Notes under the pieces: model-generated
What the model was told of the DNA's origin: nothing
What the model saw: the letters and a program-made list of their open reading frames with translations, nothing else
Database searches by the model: none
Source of the DNA: Bagarius yarrelli
Taxonomy: Eukaryota > Chordata > Actinopteri > Siluriformes > Sisoridae
Direction: 5' to 3'
Assembly: GCA_005784505.1 (NCBI GenBank)
Contig: VCAZ01000054.1
Location: 548,501 to 612,500, forward strand
DNA length: 64,000 bases
Translations under genes and position numbers: made by a program
Part shown: piece by piece, positions 10,243 to 22,900 of the stretch
Layout of the letters: the number at the start of each line of letters is the position of its first letter
Numbering within the stretch: the first letter of the stretch is position 1

Positions 10243-12689
10243 TCACTGCAGTTTAAAATCTGTTAAACTGAATATGTACTCTAATAGAAGAAATTTTAGG
10301 ATTCCTCACTAAAAATAGTTTCATAGTGTTTGTAGTCAATTTATAATTTTAATCACGTTTATTTTTTACAAAAAAAGAGAAAGGATTTTTTGTATGATTT
10401 GCTAACCCAAATTCACACCATGTCGAAGTTGTGGGGTGGGGTGAAATCTCCACAAAGCCCCAAGAACAAAAAATCTGCAGCATTTTATCAACACCTTAAC
10501 AAACACAAGTTGTGCAATCTGGAATATTTGTGTACCGATCTTTGCCTACCTCTTTGACTAGTCCTTGAATGACCCCTTCTTTTATAATAAAGCCATTACC
10601 TGCATTATGGATCCCATTCTGTCTTATTCCTTACAATTGGGACACTTGTCCATCATATTCATATGTGATTTTTGATCGACACTGCTGTTTTATCATAGAC
10701 CCGTCTCAAGCAGTGTTGCCAGATTCGGGTTTTTACTTTAGATCAATTCAGACCAAAAAATGCATTGGGCTGGTTAATAAACTTTGGGCTGCTATTTAGT
10801 ACAACAGGCAGGCTTATACATTTATTTATAGTTATACATTTATTTTTTTCCAGTTTAAACGCTACACATTTTGAGCTGGTATTTTTTTAATGGGCAGGTT
10901 TTACACTGTAGTTAGGAATGTGTAAACTGATGGAGCCTAAATGTGTTCATGTTTGAGATAATAATTTCTTACCTGCTTTATCAACAAGACTAGTATAACA
11001 CAGGTTTTGCCAAGAAGTTACTCCTAAAAATAGATCGGAAACAACCATTCATGTTTCTCCTTCAACTCCAGAAATGTGTATTTTCTTTCTATGAATTTTT
11101 TGCAACTCGCCTTTTCTAATGATGTGCTACAATTAACGATGAATGTGGCTAAAGTATGTACAACCTTATCAATATAATTGCCCTAGTGGAACCAGAAAGG
11201 AGTCAGAGATAATAATAAGATATAACAGTTCGCTTTATTCATGAGTGTGGAAGTAGAGTTGAGAAATAGCTTTGGTGCTAGCGGACACCAAAGGAGGAGT
11301 GAACAGCAGGCATGGAGGACCTGAAGCTCTGAAGCTTTCAAAAAGAACCAGAGAATCAGGCGAGTAGGTCATTAGCGGGATGTTTAACGAGAAGCAAGTC
11401 TGCAAACATACATGCAACATGTGAAAGCAGACAGGAAGTGAGTGAGTGTGTATAAATAGGGTGAGTGATTGTGCGGTGCAGGCATACTCAGTCAAGGGTG
11501 CGCCCTGGATGGGTGTGGAACCTGGCATGGCTGTGACAATAATTATGAATTATTTATACGTTTATAATAAACAATGCATTAAGGTATCTTAATGTTGGTA
11601 AGGATAAAATAATGATGCTACATTAAGCTAACCTTTATGAATGGTTTATAACAGTGTCTGTAATGATTAATTAATCATTTAATAATTATTGTACATCGTT
11701 TTGGAGCAGTAGTTGTGTCAAAACGCCGAACAGAACAGAGGGGTGGGGTGAACAGAACTCATTAACATTTAAAGCAACATGCACTGAAAAGGGTCACCGT
11801 GAACAGAACTGATTATGACAAGCTAACATAAGTGTTTTTTACACTAACAAAGGGAATTTTTTAACAAAAGATATTACAGATTTTTCATTAAGACCCTAAA
11901 AAATTATATCAACTTGTGGAAAAGTTGCATCCGATGACTCCTTTAAATCTTATTCCAGATATAGTCTTACTCCTCCCCCTATAATAATCTTTACACTTCT
12001 GAAACGGTTTTCTACTGTGTGGATTTGTGTTCATTCAGTAACAATAGTATTAATAAAATCAGATATTAATGTTGAGGAGGTCTGGGGTTCAGTTGGGGTT
12101 CCAGTTTATCCAAAAGGTGTTATGTTTAATGGGGTTAAGTCAGAATCAGGACTTTGTACAGGATAGGATAGTTCTTCCACTCCAATCAGAAGACGGCATG
12201 TCTTCATGCAGATCAGAGGATTTGTGCACATGGACATTGTCATGCTAGAGCAGGGTTTGATTTTCTAGGTAACCTTTAAGAAATAATGCAGTGCTTGTGA
12301 AGTAACGTCACTACTAATTTAACTACATTTCTCAATAGTATAGTGTAGTAGTGTCCACAAAAGCTTCATTTATTGATCCTGGATCAGCTCATTCACAGAG
12401 CTGTGTGGCCGACACAGGTACCTCCGTATGGTAGTGATGTTTTTCTCGGTTAGCAATTAGGTTTATTGTGCGACACTGCCATCTTTTGCTCTGGAGGGTG
12501 ACATCAAAAACCAATAACTGGGCTGACACTGTTATGTATGCGCTCCCAGGAAGCACACTAGATGTTATTCTTGAGCCCTTCTGCAGGACCAAGAAGGGGG
12601 CATGTATATCTAGATGGGAACTATGGTAGACAGGAAAGGAAATGTGTGCTTGGGTGCGAGTACTGTTTTTTTTTACAGTTGTGAGGCAT
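9851..12689. other. gene-free AT-rich interval with a CTTT microsatellite
   Basis: No supported gene. A CTTT run occupies 10208-10244. Two short segments share a GGGGTGGGGTGAA-like string (near 10432 and 11740). The open frames here have no recognisable domain and no codon-structure support. Confidence 0.5.
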
Positions 12690-13990
12690 GACACCTTAAC
12701 AAACTTATAAATAAACTGGTCGACAACCATACCTGCTGTCCTGGACGGAAATCGGGTCCCTTCTGTCTTTTGGCGTTTGCCGTGCAGGTGGCTCTCCTGG
12801 CTGTGGCCCGCATAGCAGCTCTTGCCCTCTGCCACATTTGATGAAACCGCCTAACCAAGTGTTGTGCTGCCGGGTCCCCTACCTCGGGTTCCTCCTCTGG
12901 GAACATGGGTGGAAAATACCCAAACTAGCACTCCCCAGGAAGAACCATAGGGTGTTATGGGCATACTCCACCCACATCAGGTGGTCAGCCCATGAGGAGG
13001 GGTTAGTGGGCGTTTCAGGTCCTGATTGACCCGTTCTGTTTGCCCCTTGGACTCCAGATGAAAGACGGAGGATAGGCTCGCGGTGGCCCCAAATAGGCCA
13101 CAGAACGCCTTTTTAGAACTGGCTAACGAACTGTGGCCCGTGGTTCGAGGTCATGAGGCAGGCCATGGAAACGCACCATGTACTGCAGTATGAGTTGTGT
13201 GGTCTCCTTGGCTGATGAAAGTTTCTGCAAGGGAATGCACCTGCAGGACTTGGAAACACAACCAGGACTGATCAAACACAACCAATATTACAGTACCCCC
13301 CTTAGAAAGGGGTAACCCCGTTACGAAGTCGAACAACAGATTGGACCATGGCCGTGATGGTATGGGCAGCGGTTGTAGCAACCCTTGGGGGCGTGTGCGG
13401 GGTTCTTTGTTCTGCGCACACACAGAGCATGCTGCCATGTAAGCACAAACATCCTTGGCCATGCCTGGCCACCATAAGCAAAGAAACTTCAGGGTCCGGA
13501 CCACCCCTAGATGTGCCATGAATGCAGAGGTGTGGTATAGCTTGCCTGCCAGCTCCCCTCCCGGTTTTGGCTCTTGTTACTGTGCTCGGAGGATTTCTTG
13601 TTCAATGGCCCAACAATCCGTTGCTTGGGCACTATAGGTTTTGGGATGGGTTCCTGGGAGGTGAGTCATCAGACTTCAGATTCTTTGACCCTGGTCTGTA
13701 CGACCCTTCACGTAGTCAAACTACGTGAAGAAGTGTGACCAGCGAGCCTGCGGCAGTTTTAGGCACTTAGCAGACTGGATGTAGGCCAGGTTCTTATGGT
13801 TCGTCCATATTAGAACTTAGTGTGTCGCCACTCCAGCCAATGCCTCCACTCTTCCAAGGCTAATTTTACGGTCAGGAGTTTCCAATCCCCTATGCCATTA
13901 TTCCGTTCCGCTGGCCCCAAGAATTAAGTGGTGGTCACGTGAAACTCGGACTTTCTTCAATTTGACAAACAAGTAAATTTATTTGGGTTT
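12690..13990 (-). mobile_element. Ty3/gypsy LTR-retrotransposon pol fragment (RNase H - integrase), decayed
   Basis: Read on the minus strand from 13990 downward. RNase H pieces come first (GIGDWKLLTVKLALEEWRHW, then AYIQSAKCLKLPQARWSHFF). The integrase zinc-binding region follows in frame 13519..13151 (MAHLGVVRTLKFLCLWWPGM, CSVCAQNKEPRTRPQGLLQP), then the start of the catalytic core (FDFVTGLPLSKGG). Later come remnants of the core and the C-terminal part (FGYFPPMFPEEEPEVGDPAA, then RPGQQVWLST) near 12920-12690. The order RH-IN is that of Ty3/gypsy. Frameshifts and stops make it a dead copy; no LTRs were recognised. Confidence 0.85.
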
Positions 13991-15155
13991 GAAGTCAGGG
14001 GAACCCCAATACCAGCTGTAGCGCCGGCGTTTGGGTTATTAAAAAGGACACGTGTTTGGTGTGTTCCCCTAACCGAAGTATGATTGGGACCATTTGTTCT
14101 GTAACCGGGACGGACCTAAGAGCTGCCCATCTAATGGGGCAGTAGGAATGGGGGACAGGAGGGGGTCAGCGGATATGCCTAATTTATCAGCTAGTTGTCG
14201 CAAGTTTCCTGCCTAGAAACTTAGCCTGCCGCGAAGTCCATGATGTTATAGACACATGAGAAATTTACTTGATGGTGATTCCCAAAACAAGCTTGTTAAC
14301 ACAACCATTGAAAAATAACAGTTAGCAACAGCCAATCATTGATAACTTCATTGTTTTCCATTATTAAATTACAATTTTTCATGTAACCTCCAAATGTCAG
14401 TATTTTATCCCCAACAGTCAGATTAATATCCAGAAACAATTCTTTATTCTTTATTTAATTTAGGTCATTATTTAATAGGAATGTAACGGTACACGGTACC
14501 GAACCGATTCAGGGCAGATGGTTGTACACGATGATCACTGACTTTTTGAAGCGTTTCCTTGGCCATATAGTGTGTGTGTTTTTTAATTTTTTTATTTTAA
14601 TTTTTTTTAAATTTTTGGGCAGAATTAAGAACATCTTTATACAAAACCATACAAGATACAATGTTTTCTACCTTTGCTTACGATTTTTATTAATGAAAAA
14701 GAAGAAAAAACAAAATAGAACATGTTATTTACTCCATAAAAAGCACTTACTGTTAAGTATACCTAGGCTTGTGGTTCAAACACCTCCTTTTCTAAATTTA
14801 AAAGCTATTTCGGTAATAAATGGGTGTAGGACGTGTTTAAAAAGTTGCCCTCTGATATCGTACACATCTAAACTTTTTAGGGGCACATGGCTGCAAAGAG
14901 CAACTAAATGTGCAGTATGTCTGTTCTTTAAAAAAAGCATATCATACTCCTCCGCAGTGTGAACAGCTGTAGTACCTGAAGCGACAAGTACACACAGAAA
15001 ATACAGTAGGTTGTTAAAGAGTGTGTTTTTGTGCCATCGAATAGCTAGGGGGTCACTGAAAGCTAAAGGAAAAGCTACTGTATTTAATAAAGGCTGGCAA
15101 CAACTAACAAAAAAAACGTACACGTTGTGTTTTGTTCTCTTGCTCTCGCTGGATT
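13991..15155. other. sh2b2 3' flank / 3' UTR with a possible hAT-terminus-like sequence
   Basis: This is downstream of the sh2b2 stop codon on the minus strand, so the part nearest 15155 should be its 3' UTR. Minus-strand AATAAA signals occur near 14690 and 14450. A GGTACACGGTACCGAACCG motif at about 14490-14508 resembles ends of a dispersed fish element (low confidence). No additional gene is visible. Confidence 0.4.
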
Positions 15156-16872
15156 TCAGTAAAAAGAGTACTGATTTTCCACGGCTCTGGTCCTCCGAGC
15201 GCCATCGTTGTCGCTGTACTCCTCTGTAGTGCCAGCAGGAAGTTCCAGCAGTCTTTCAGAGCTGTTACTCCTGCTCCGAAGCCCTCCATGGGCTGTGGGA
15301 GAGGAGGAGGAGCTGGAGGATAGTGGGGCATCGTGTGCAGGTGTTGCTGGAAGCTGCGAGACCCCAGAGAGACTGAGGTTCGGCTGAGCCGCCTCGCTCC
15401 GGCAACTGGACTCCCGTGAAGGAGTGGAAACACTAGGAGAAACTGCAAGCAAAATGAAGATGTTTAGACACTCTGTAACTAGTTCCAAGTCTGTAAACAT
15501 ACAACAGTTATAAGTAAGCACCAAACAAAAAGTCCTTTCGTCCTATCACCGTTATATAGTAATTATGCCTGTACATGACGTGTGTGTGTATGTAAAAATT
15601 CCCCGCAAACACACTCCTTTTAATCAGACCAGCATATTAATGCTACTATTACAAACAGAATGAGCACACACTTCTGAATGTTTGCTTGTGTGCGATGGAG
15701 CATGTTAGGACCTGCAGGAGAACAGCGGGCGCCTCTGTGCTGCCTCACAGCCCAATAGAGGGCATTCATCCGCTGCAGCCAGACTGGCACAGGGAAGGGA
15801 AAGAGCAACAGCGGAGGGAGTAAACAGAGAGAGAAAAAAGGGGGGTAGTTTTTTACAGATTCAGAAAGTTTCTATTTTGTTTTCTCAGTAAGATGACCTG
15901 CCCACCATTCATCATTCAGTGGCACCGCACTCACACAGCTCTGCGTATCTCCATCTCTCTGTCTCCATAATTTCTTGGTTTTTAATACTTTATTTCATTA
16001 GAGATTAGAAATGCTGGGAAAAGCCAAACAAAAGGCAACAGCAACAAAGCCCAATAAAAAAATAAATATATATATATGCAAGTGTGTGCATGTGTAAAAG
16101 AGTGTGTAAGTGTCAAATTTTTTAGTGTATTAGAATGTCTGTATAGCAATGGTCATTTGGTGTAGCCTGTATTCGAAAAAAAAAAAAAACATTTAGAAGG
16201 GGTTCGTCAAAGTAATTTTTTACTCAATTAAATTAACCTTATAAATGCTTAATAATAGATTGCAAACAAAGTTGTGTGTGTGTACGTGTTATACCTGAGA
16301 AGTTGCGCTGCACCTGCACGTATGAGCGCAGCGTGATGTCAGCGGAGCCGCCGGACTCAAGTGGGATTGGATGAGTGTGGAAATGCCTCAGCATGTCACA
16401 CACTGTCTGGAACCAGAGATGATGCACGTGGCACTGACCATTTTCATTCACTGACAAACGCAGATGCTGCCGAAACACAACTCATATGAAATGTACACTC
16501 CAAACACACACAGTGGTTTTAGTCTTTATGCTTTTTAATGGTTAACATTTTTAACACAAAGGGCAACCTGATTAATCAAGTTTACTCCTATTTTTCTATC
16601 AGTTTGGGAACATCGGATCCACCAATAAAATGCCATCTTGTGGATTTTGTATTTAACCATATGTAAAGTAGCAAAGCCTTTTTTATTTAGATGGTTTCGA
16701 ACACTTATTTATTTTTCATTTGTTAGCAGAATTTTTAATTTCTTTACTTATTACATGTTTGTTTACCTGATCTGACTTTTATTTAGTCAAAACATTTTAA
16801 CTTAATTTTTTTTTTCCTTATGTATTTTATGTATTTCCTTATGTATATATTTATGTAGAAATAAAAGTTATA

Positions 16873-16941
<69 letters not shown>

Positions 16942-19900
16942 TAACTGCACTATCTTGGAGCCTTTTGATGAAGTGCAGCTGGGTCCAAATATTACTCAGG
17001 AACATCTTGGCAAAATGTGGAGTGTGTGAGATTTTAGCTATGTGAAGTGATACTGTGGAAAGTCATTAAATATGGCACTCATTAAATATGCCACTCCACA
17101 CACACACCTTTGGCCTTTAAGCTTTATAATACAGTGTATAACTTCTGGTCACTGGAGTGGAGTGGGAAAATTCCAGGTTCACATGCAGACAGATCAGTTC
17201 ACATACAGAACCAGTGAGAGGGAACATCAGGGAGAAGACCTTAACCATGTAAAGAAAGAGCAGCACTATGAAAGAAGGCTTCAAGTTGCCAACAGTGACA
17301 TCGGAGCAGAATGGAATTTTGGAAGGCAGGATGTAAAAAGATTGTATTCCGTGTGGATTGCAGTGGCCGTGTGCCTCCCGCCATGGAGAAATGCTCACAC
17401 AGACGGCAAAAGTATATTTAAAACAAACTCAATACCCCCCTCTGCTTATTTATCTTAGAAGCTAAACCGTTTCCCCCGGCATTTTTATTCTGTATGCAAG
17501 AGGGTGATTATTTTAATGAACCATATTTTCTTAAACTTTGGACAGAATTACAGACTTCATGTATTTGCTAAAATTATTAATTATCCTGGTGTTTTATACT
17601 ATATATGAGACCAAACACCAAACTGGATTCAATAGGAAATATTACAGTGCTGTTAAATTCCTGACTCTGATTGGTTAGTGTTGATCAGATGATACATAGT
17701 TATTACACATTAGTGCATTTAATACTAATCACAAATTCTGATTTGTTGTTCTGTGTGGTTCGGACATACCTTGGCTTTTCCCTGAAAGTTAAACGTGAGC
17801 ACGTATTCTCCTGGCCGTGTCTCGCTCTGGCGAATCACGAACAGGCCATGGCTCCGAGCTCCACCTGCGAGAACCAGCTGCGCTGCTCGCACACGTGAAA
17901 GAGTCCCATGGAACCATGGGTAACCGATAAGAGTAGCAAACACCTCTGTTTCTGCAGGAGGGTCACCAGGACCTAAAAACATAAAGGATGAGTATAGCTA
18001 AAGAAAATATTTAATTAGTTTTTGAGTGCAGTTTGTTAGATGATCTTATTTTGGATGGCAGATCATCCATGCATTAAACATTGTGTACTAAAGTCTGCTC
18101 TTAATTTAAATGATATTTATTAACCATTCTTTCGCTCCTGAATATTAATGAGCCTATTCGGTTATATTCCCACAGAGAAAACATGCATTAACTCTAGTTC
18201 GGCATTACACGTTTATATTAATTAACCCATAGATAATGCACAAGGTTTAGTGTAAGTGTATACCTGATGATGGACTTGTACTCTGAGCCTCTGGCAGCTG
18301 TAGAAAACGCTCTAAGGGCATGTGAGAGGGGTGTTGTGTGAACGGTGGTTCCCGGCACCGGACAGTAGGGGTGCTGTAATGATCGACAGCTGCAGCACAT
18401 GGTCTCTCAGAGCCCCGGTGTACTCCTGAAAGCAACATAAAATTATTACATAGTAATGAGCAGTGTTTGGCATGTTAGTTTGAAAGAAGTCATAAGTTCT
18501 AGTTACTTCTTACAAATAATAACCGAGTGACATCATTCTAAAAGTAATTAATTATAATAAAAATATAATAATACATTTTTATTTATATAGCGCTTTTCCA
18601 ACACCCAAGGTCATTTTACACATCAGGTAAGAGTATAGAAACAAAAAAACCCCATCAATACACAAAAACAGAACATACAAGAGCAGAGAGTAATATACAG
18701 AGACGACTTACACAGTTAGAGTGGAGGAACAAAGAGAACAACGGTACAATTTACAAACTAAAAACTGAAAAGTATTACTCAGAGAAAAGATGTGTTTTTA
18801 AGAGGTTTTTGAATGAGGTATGGGAGGATGCTTATCAAATGTTTTGGGGAAGAGCATTCCACAACCTGGGGGACGCAACACCATAGCAACCAGAAGAAAC
18901 TTAGGGGTGACTAACAATCCCTCACTAGAGGATTTTAAGGAATGGACAGGAAGATAAGCCAAAAAGATATGCGGGACCAAGATTATGAAGAGCTTTTTAA
19001 GTGAGAGTTCTTGAAGTGTATGCACAAAAAAACGGAAGCCAGTGAAGGTGCTCGAGGATATGTGGTCAGTTTTTCTTTTGTGGGTGATCAAACGAGCTGT
19101 AGTTTTGAACATATTGTACATATTGTCATTTGATAGAATTAGCTGACAGGCGATAAAGAAGTGAATTACAGTAATCGAGATGAGAAGTGAATGAGAAGGC
19201 ATGTTTAAGAGCATCTTGCTGACTGAGGGAGTTTCGGATACGAGATATATTACGTCGGTGGAAACCACTTTACCAATGTAATCATTAAATGAAAGAGTGG
19301 AATCAATGAGAACGCCAAGATTGCGGACTTTAGTAGAGGGCATAATAAGATCACCATCCAGATCCATCAGCCTACCAGAAAGCTTAGATACAATGGCTTT
19401 AAAGCCAATCATAATTATCTCAGTTTTGTCAGAGTTGAATTTAAGATATTTTTTTCTCTAGTTTCTTATGCAATTAGTTAATGTAGGCAGAGAAAACAAT
19501 GAGGTGGAAGGTACGCTAAAATAAATCTAAATGTCTTCCGCATAACAGTAAAAGTTAAACCCTCAGCTCTTGATTATTTGTCCAATTGGAAGCATATAAA
19601 TGGTAAAGAAGAGAGGGCCTAAAACAGAACCTTAAGGTACACCAGAACTGATGAATTTGGGACATGATTTGTGATTCAGATTTCTAACAATCAGGTAGAA
19701 GGAAAACCATTCAAGGACGGTGCCAGTAATGCCAATTGCTGAAAGCCGTGAAAGAAGTATCTTATGAGGAACAGTGTCAAAATCTGAGGTCTAATTTAAG
19801 CTAAGAAAAGGTCATTGAGCAGAGCTGTTTCAGTATTGTGTAATGGAAGAAAGCCAGATTGGAGGTGCTCATAGAGATTGTGCAGTTAAGAAGGCCTGTA

Positions 19901-22900
19901 ACTGGGAGGCAACAACTTTTTCTAATATCTTAGAGAGAAAAGACAAGTTAGAAATAGGCCTATAGCTACTAAGGGAAGAGGGTTAAAGACCATGCTTTTT
20001 AAGTACTGGAGTAACTGCAATCTTACCAGGGAAAGTAACTATTGCAATTAAAAATGTTCAAATTGTGAAATAACGTGTGAAATAAAGTAAAGACGTTAAA
20101 TTACTGAAATGGACACTAAATAGAATAAATGATCATTATAAACCACTGTATACTAATCTACACTATTTTAATGTTGTGGGGTCATGTGACTATGTGAGGT
20201 GATTCATTAGATTAGAAATACTTGACAGCGACATGGAGAGACTCTTCCTTTCACCTTTTTTCACCTTAATGAGGGAGACGTAGTGTTTATACTTCCAGAT
20301 TGAGAAAACTACCTTTAAACCCATTGGACTTGCCATCGCTCTGACTTCTGGTTGTTGGTGTGTGTGTGTGTGACTGTACATGTGTCACTGGATCAATCAT
20401 AATCAGAGAAAAACCTTGCAGGTCATATGGCTGTAATAGTCTGTTTGGTTGAAAACCACTATTGTCAGTACCGGTAACAGTGTCAACAATAATTCGCTTG
20501 ATTAAACATTACTAAAAAACAGTAACAGTTTATTTATACCGCTGTTATTCCCATCTCTGGAAATAAATTTTTTATAGACTTCTTACTGTATGCAAATATT
20601 ACGTCTTTACACGAGCATGAAGCTTGCACCTGAATTTTATTTAATGACTTTAGCTTTGTGTTTATACTGATGGTTCTTAATGAGCTGCTCTCTAAACTTT
20701 AGTAAAGCTTGAAAAGTGGCTCTTTAACATCATCTGTGAATAGAAATAAACGCTTTTTAAATTTATTTGAGAAAATAAATACCAATTTGTTACAAAATGT
20801 GAGTTAACCCACCTTCAGAAAGCAGCTCGCAGCTGCAGGAAGCCACCATGGAGAATTCTTTGGACGATTGTCCATGTGGACATGACTCAAGCTCAATGTC
20901 ATCACCGCTGTCCCTAAACACACACATCGCATCTTTTCCAGTCACATGTTTGTTGCAAAAACTTAGTAGCTTTGTAATGCATGTATGACAGCTTGACATG
21001 ATGACATTCTGACACATTTCACTATATAGCGTTGTGAATAGTACATAATCGGGCTGTGTAAAGATACCGATACAGATAAATATAGTGATATTATTATGAT
21101 ATTGTAGTTTACTCTTTAGTTACTGGATTGACTTGATACTGTTGATTTAGGCATAAACGTTGGCTGTGTCCAGCCCTGTACTACATGCTGGCAAAACTAA
21201 TTCCTGCTACAGCTATGATCAATGGCTGTGCATTGTGGCCACTTTATCCATGCTTTTCCTTCCTTCCTTCCTTCCTTCATTTCTTTCATTCAGTAAATAT
21301 TTAACCCCGCTGTTTACCCAGGATCTATGCAGTCCTGAATATCAGCAACCCACGAGTTCTTCTGAAGAGAGTCGATGGTCTCCAAGATATACTCGCCTCC
21401 ATTTTCCACCTGTAGCAGGGCACAAGACACAAAGGCTCATTTCAAAGCACTATTTATAACCAGTAAATTTAATGTTAATGTGACTATTCCATATAAACTT
21501 TACACACTTAACTTTTCACAGTTTAGAATAAAATAATAATCATAATAAATTTTTTTCCCTAATATAAAACACCACATTGCTCTGATTTGTTGTGTATTTA
21601 TGCTGTGTATGCAGCAGAGAAAGCGGTTGAAGTTACCTTGAGTACGAATGTGTTGTCTTTATCAGGCATCTCCAGTGGCATTGTGGTCCTCACCTCCACC
21701 ATGGCAGACAAAGGCACACTCACTTTCGGTTTGGAGGACTAGACAGGAAAAGATTTTTTTTTTACTGTTTAAATATATACACTACTGACTACAACGGTTA
21801 ACACGTGAATTTCAAAGCACACATTAAAGATTTAATACACAAAACTAAGACTACAGTATGTGAGAAAGTGGTGGCTTAGTGGGTGAGATGTTGACCTGCT
21901 GACTGGAGGATCATAGATTCAGTATCAATGATATACGGTATCAATATCAATGATATATAATATCAGTATATGATATCAATGATATATATGTCTGATATAC
22001 ACGGGTGTGCAGTCAGGGCCAGCAAGATCTACATTTACAGCCTAAATTCTAACATTTGTTTCATTAAATTGTATTAATTTATTCCCAACAGTTTATTCTC
22101 TTCACTGCTTCCCGTACGTGTATGTGGATGTTTGATTTTTTTGTCTAATCAGATTTCAGTTTCTATGTGCCGCCATGCTAATATAATCTGCCTTTAGAAT
22201 CAGTAGCGCTGCACATAGAACTTAAACTGTATTAGCAGTGGGTCTTTTTCTTTAACCAATCAGATTTTAAATTCACCTGAGCATTCTCGGCAGCATTTCA
22301 TCCTCTAATTAGTTGATCAGAGCAATGTATCTACATGTTTATGTAGAAAACATTTAAACAACACAGCTGAGCACAAAAAATGATCATATTAAAAATACAA
22401 ATAAAGATGATATAAAAATTACTAAATTAGCTCTGCAGTATGCAGTTAACCAAATGTCTGATTTTGTAGTTTGATGTAATTTGCATTATTCTGGACAAAA
22501 TGAAATTTTAATCACTGATCAAAATACACATAAAACTTTTTTAGTAAATTATTAATGTCAGGGCCATGTTTGGTCAAACCTTCCAGATATACCGGATACA
22601 AACAGGATAGGTATGTCTCAGATCCGACACTTGGATCGGATGTGTTTGAGCCAAAATTAAACTGATAAAATCATGCACTCAATGTAAAGCGCTGAACGTG
22701 AGAAAGACTTTTCTTCACTGTGGCTAGAAATAGCCTTTCAATCGTCTGGAAATCATTTTGTCCAAAAAGAGGAAGTCATTAGCCAGACGTCCTAAGAAAG
22801 GGTCACCAGGAAGTGTCAGTCTGAGAGTTCCAGATTCTTTCAAGGCCAGACTTGATGTAGTAGATAAGGATAAATTTAGATCGATTCATCAGGAAAATTC

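Noticed and set aside
17072..17458. 128-codon plus-strand frame in an sh2b2 intron
   Set aside because: No homology that I recognise, antisense to the gene and flanked by repeats; chance open frame.
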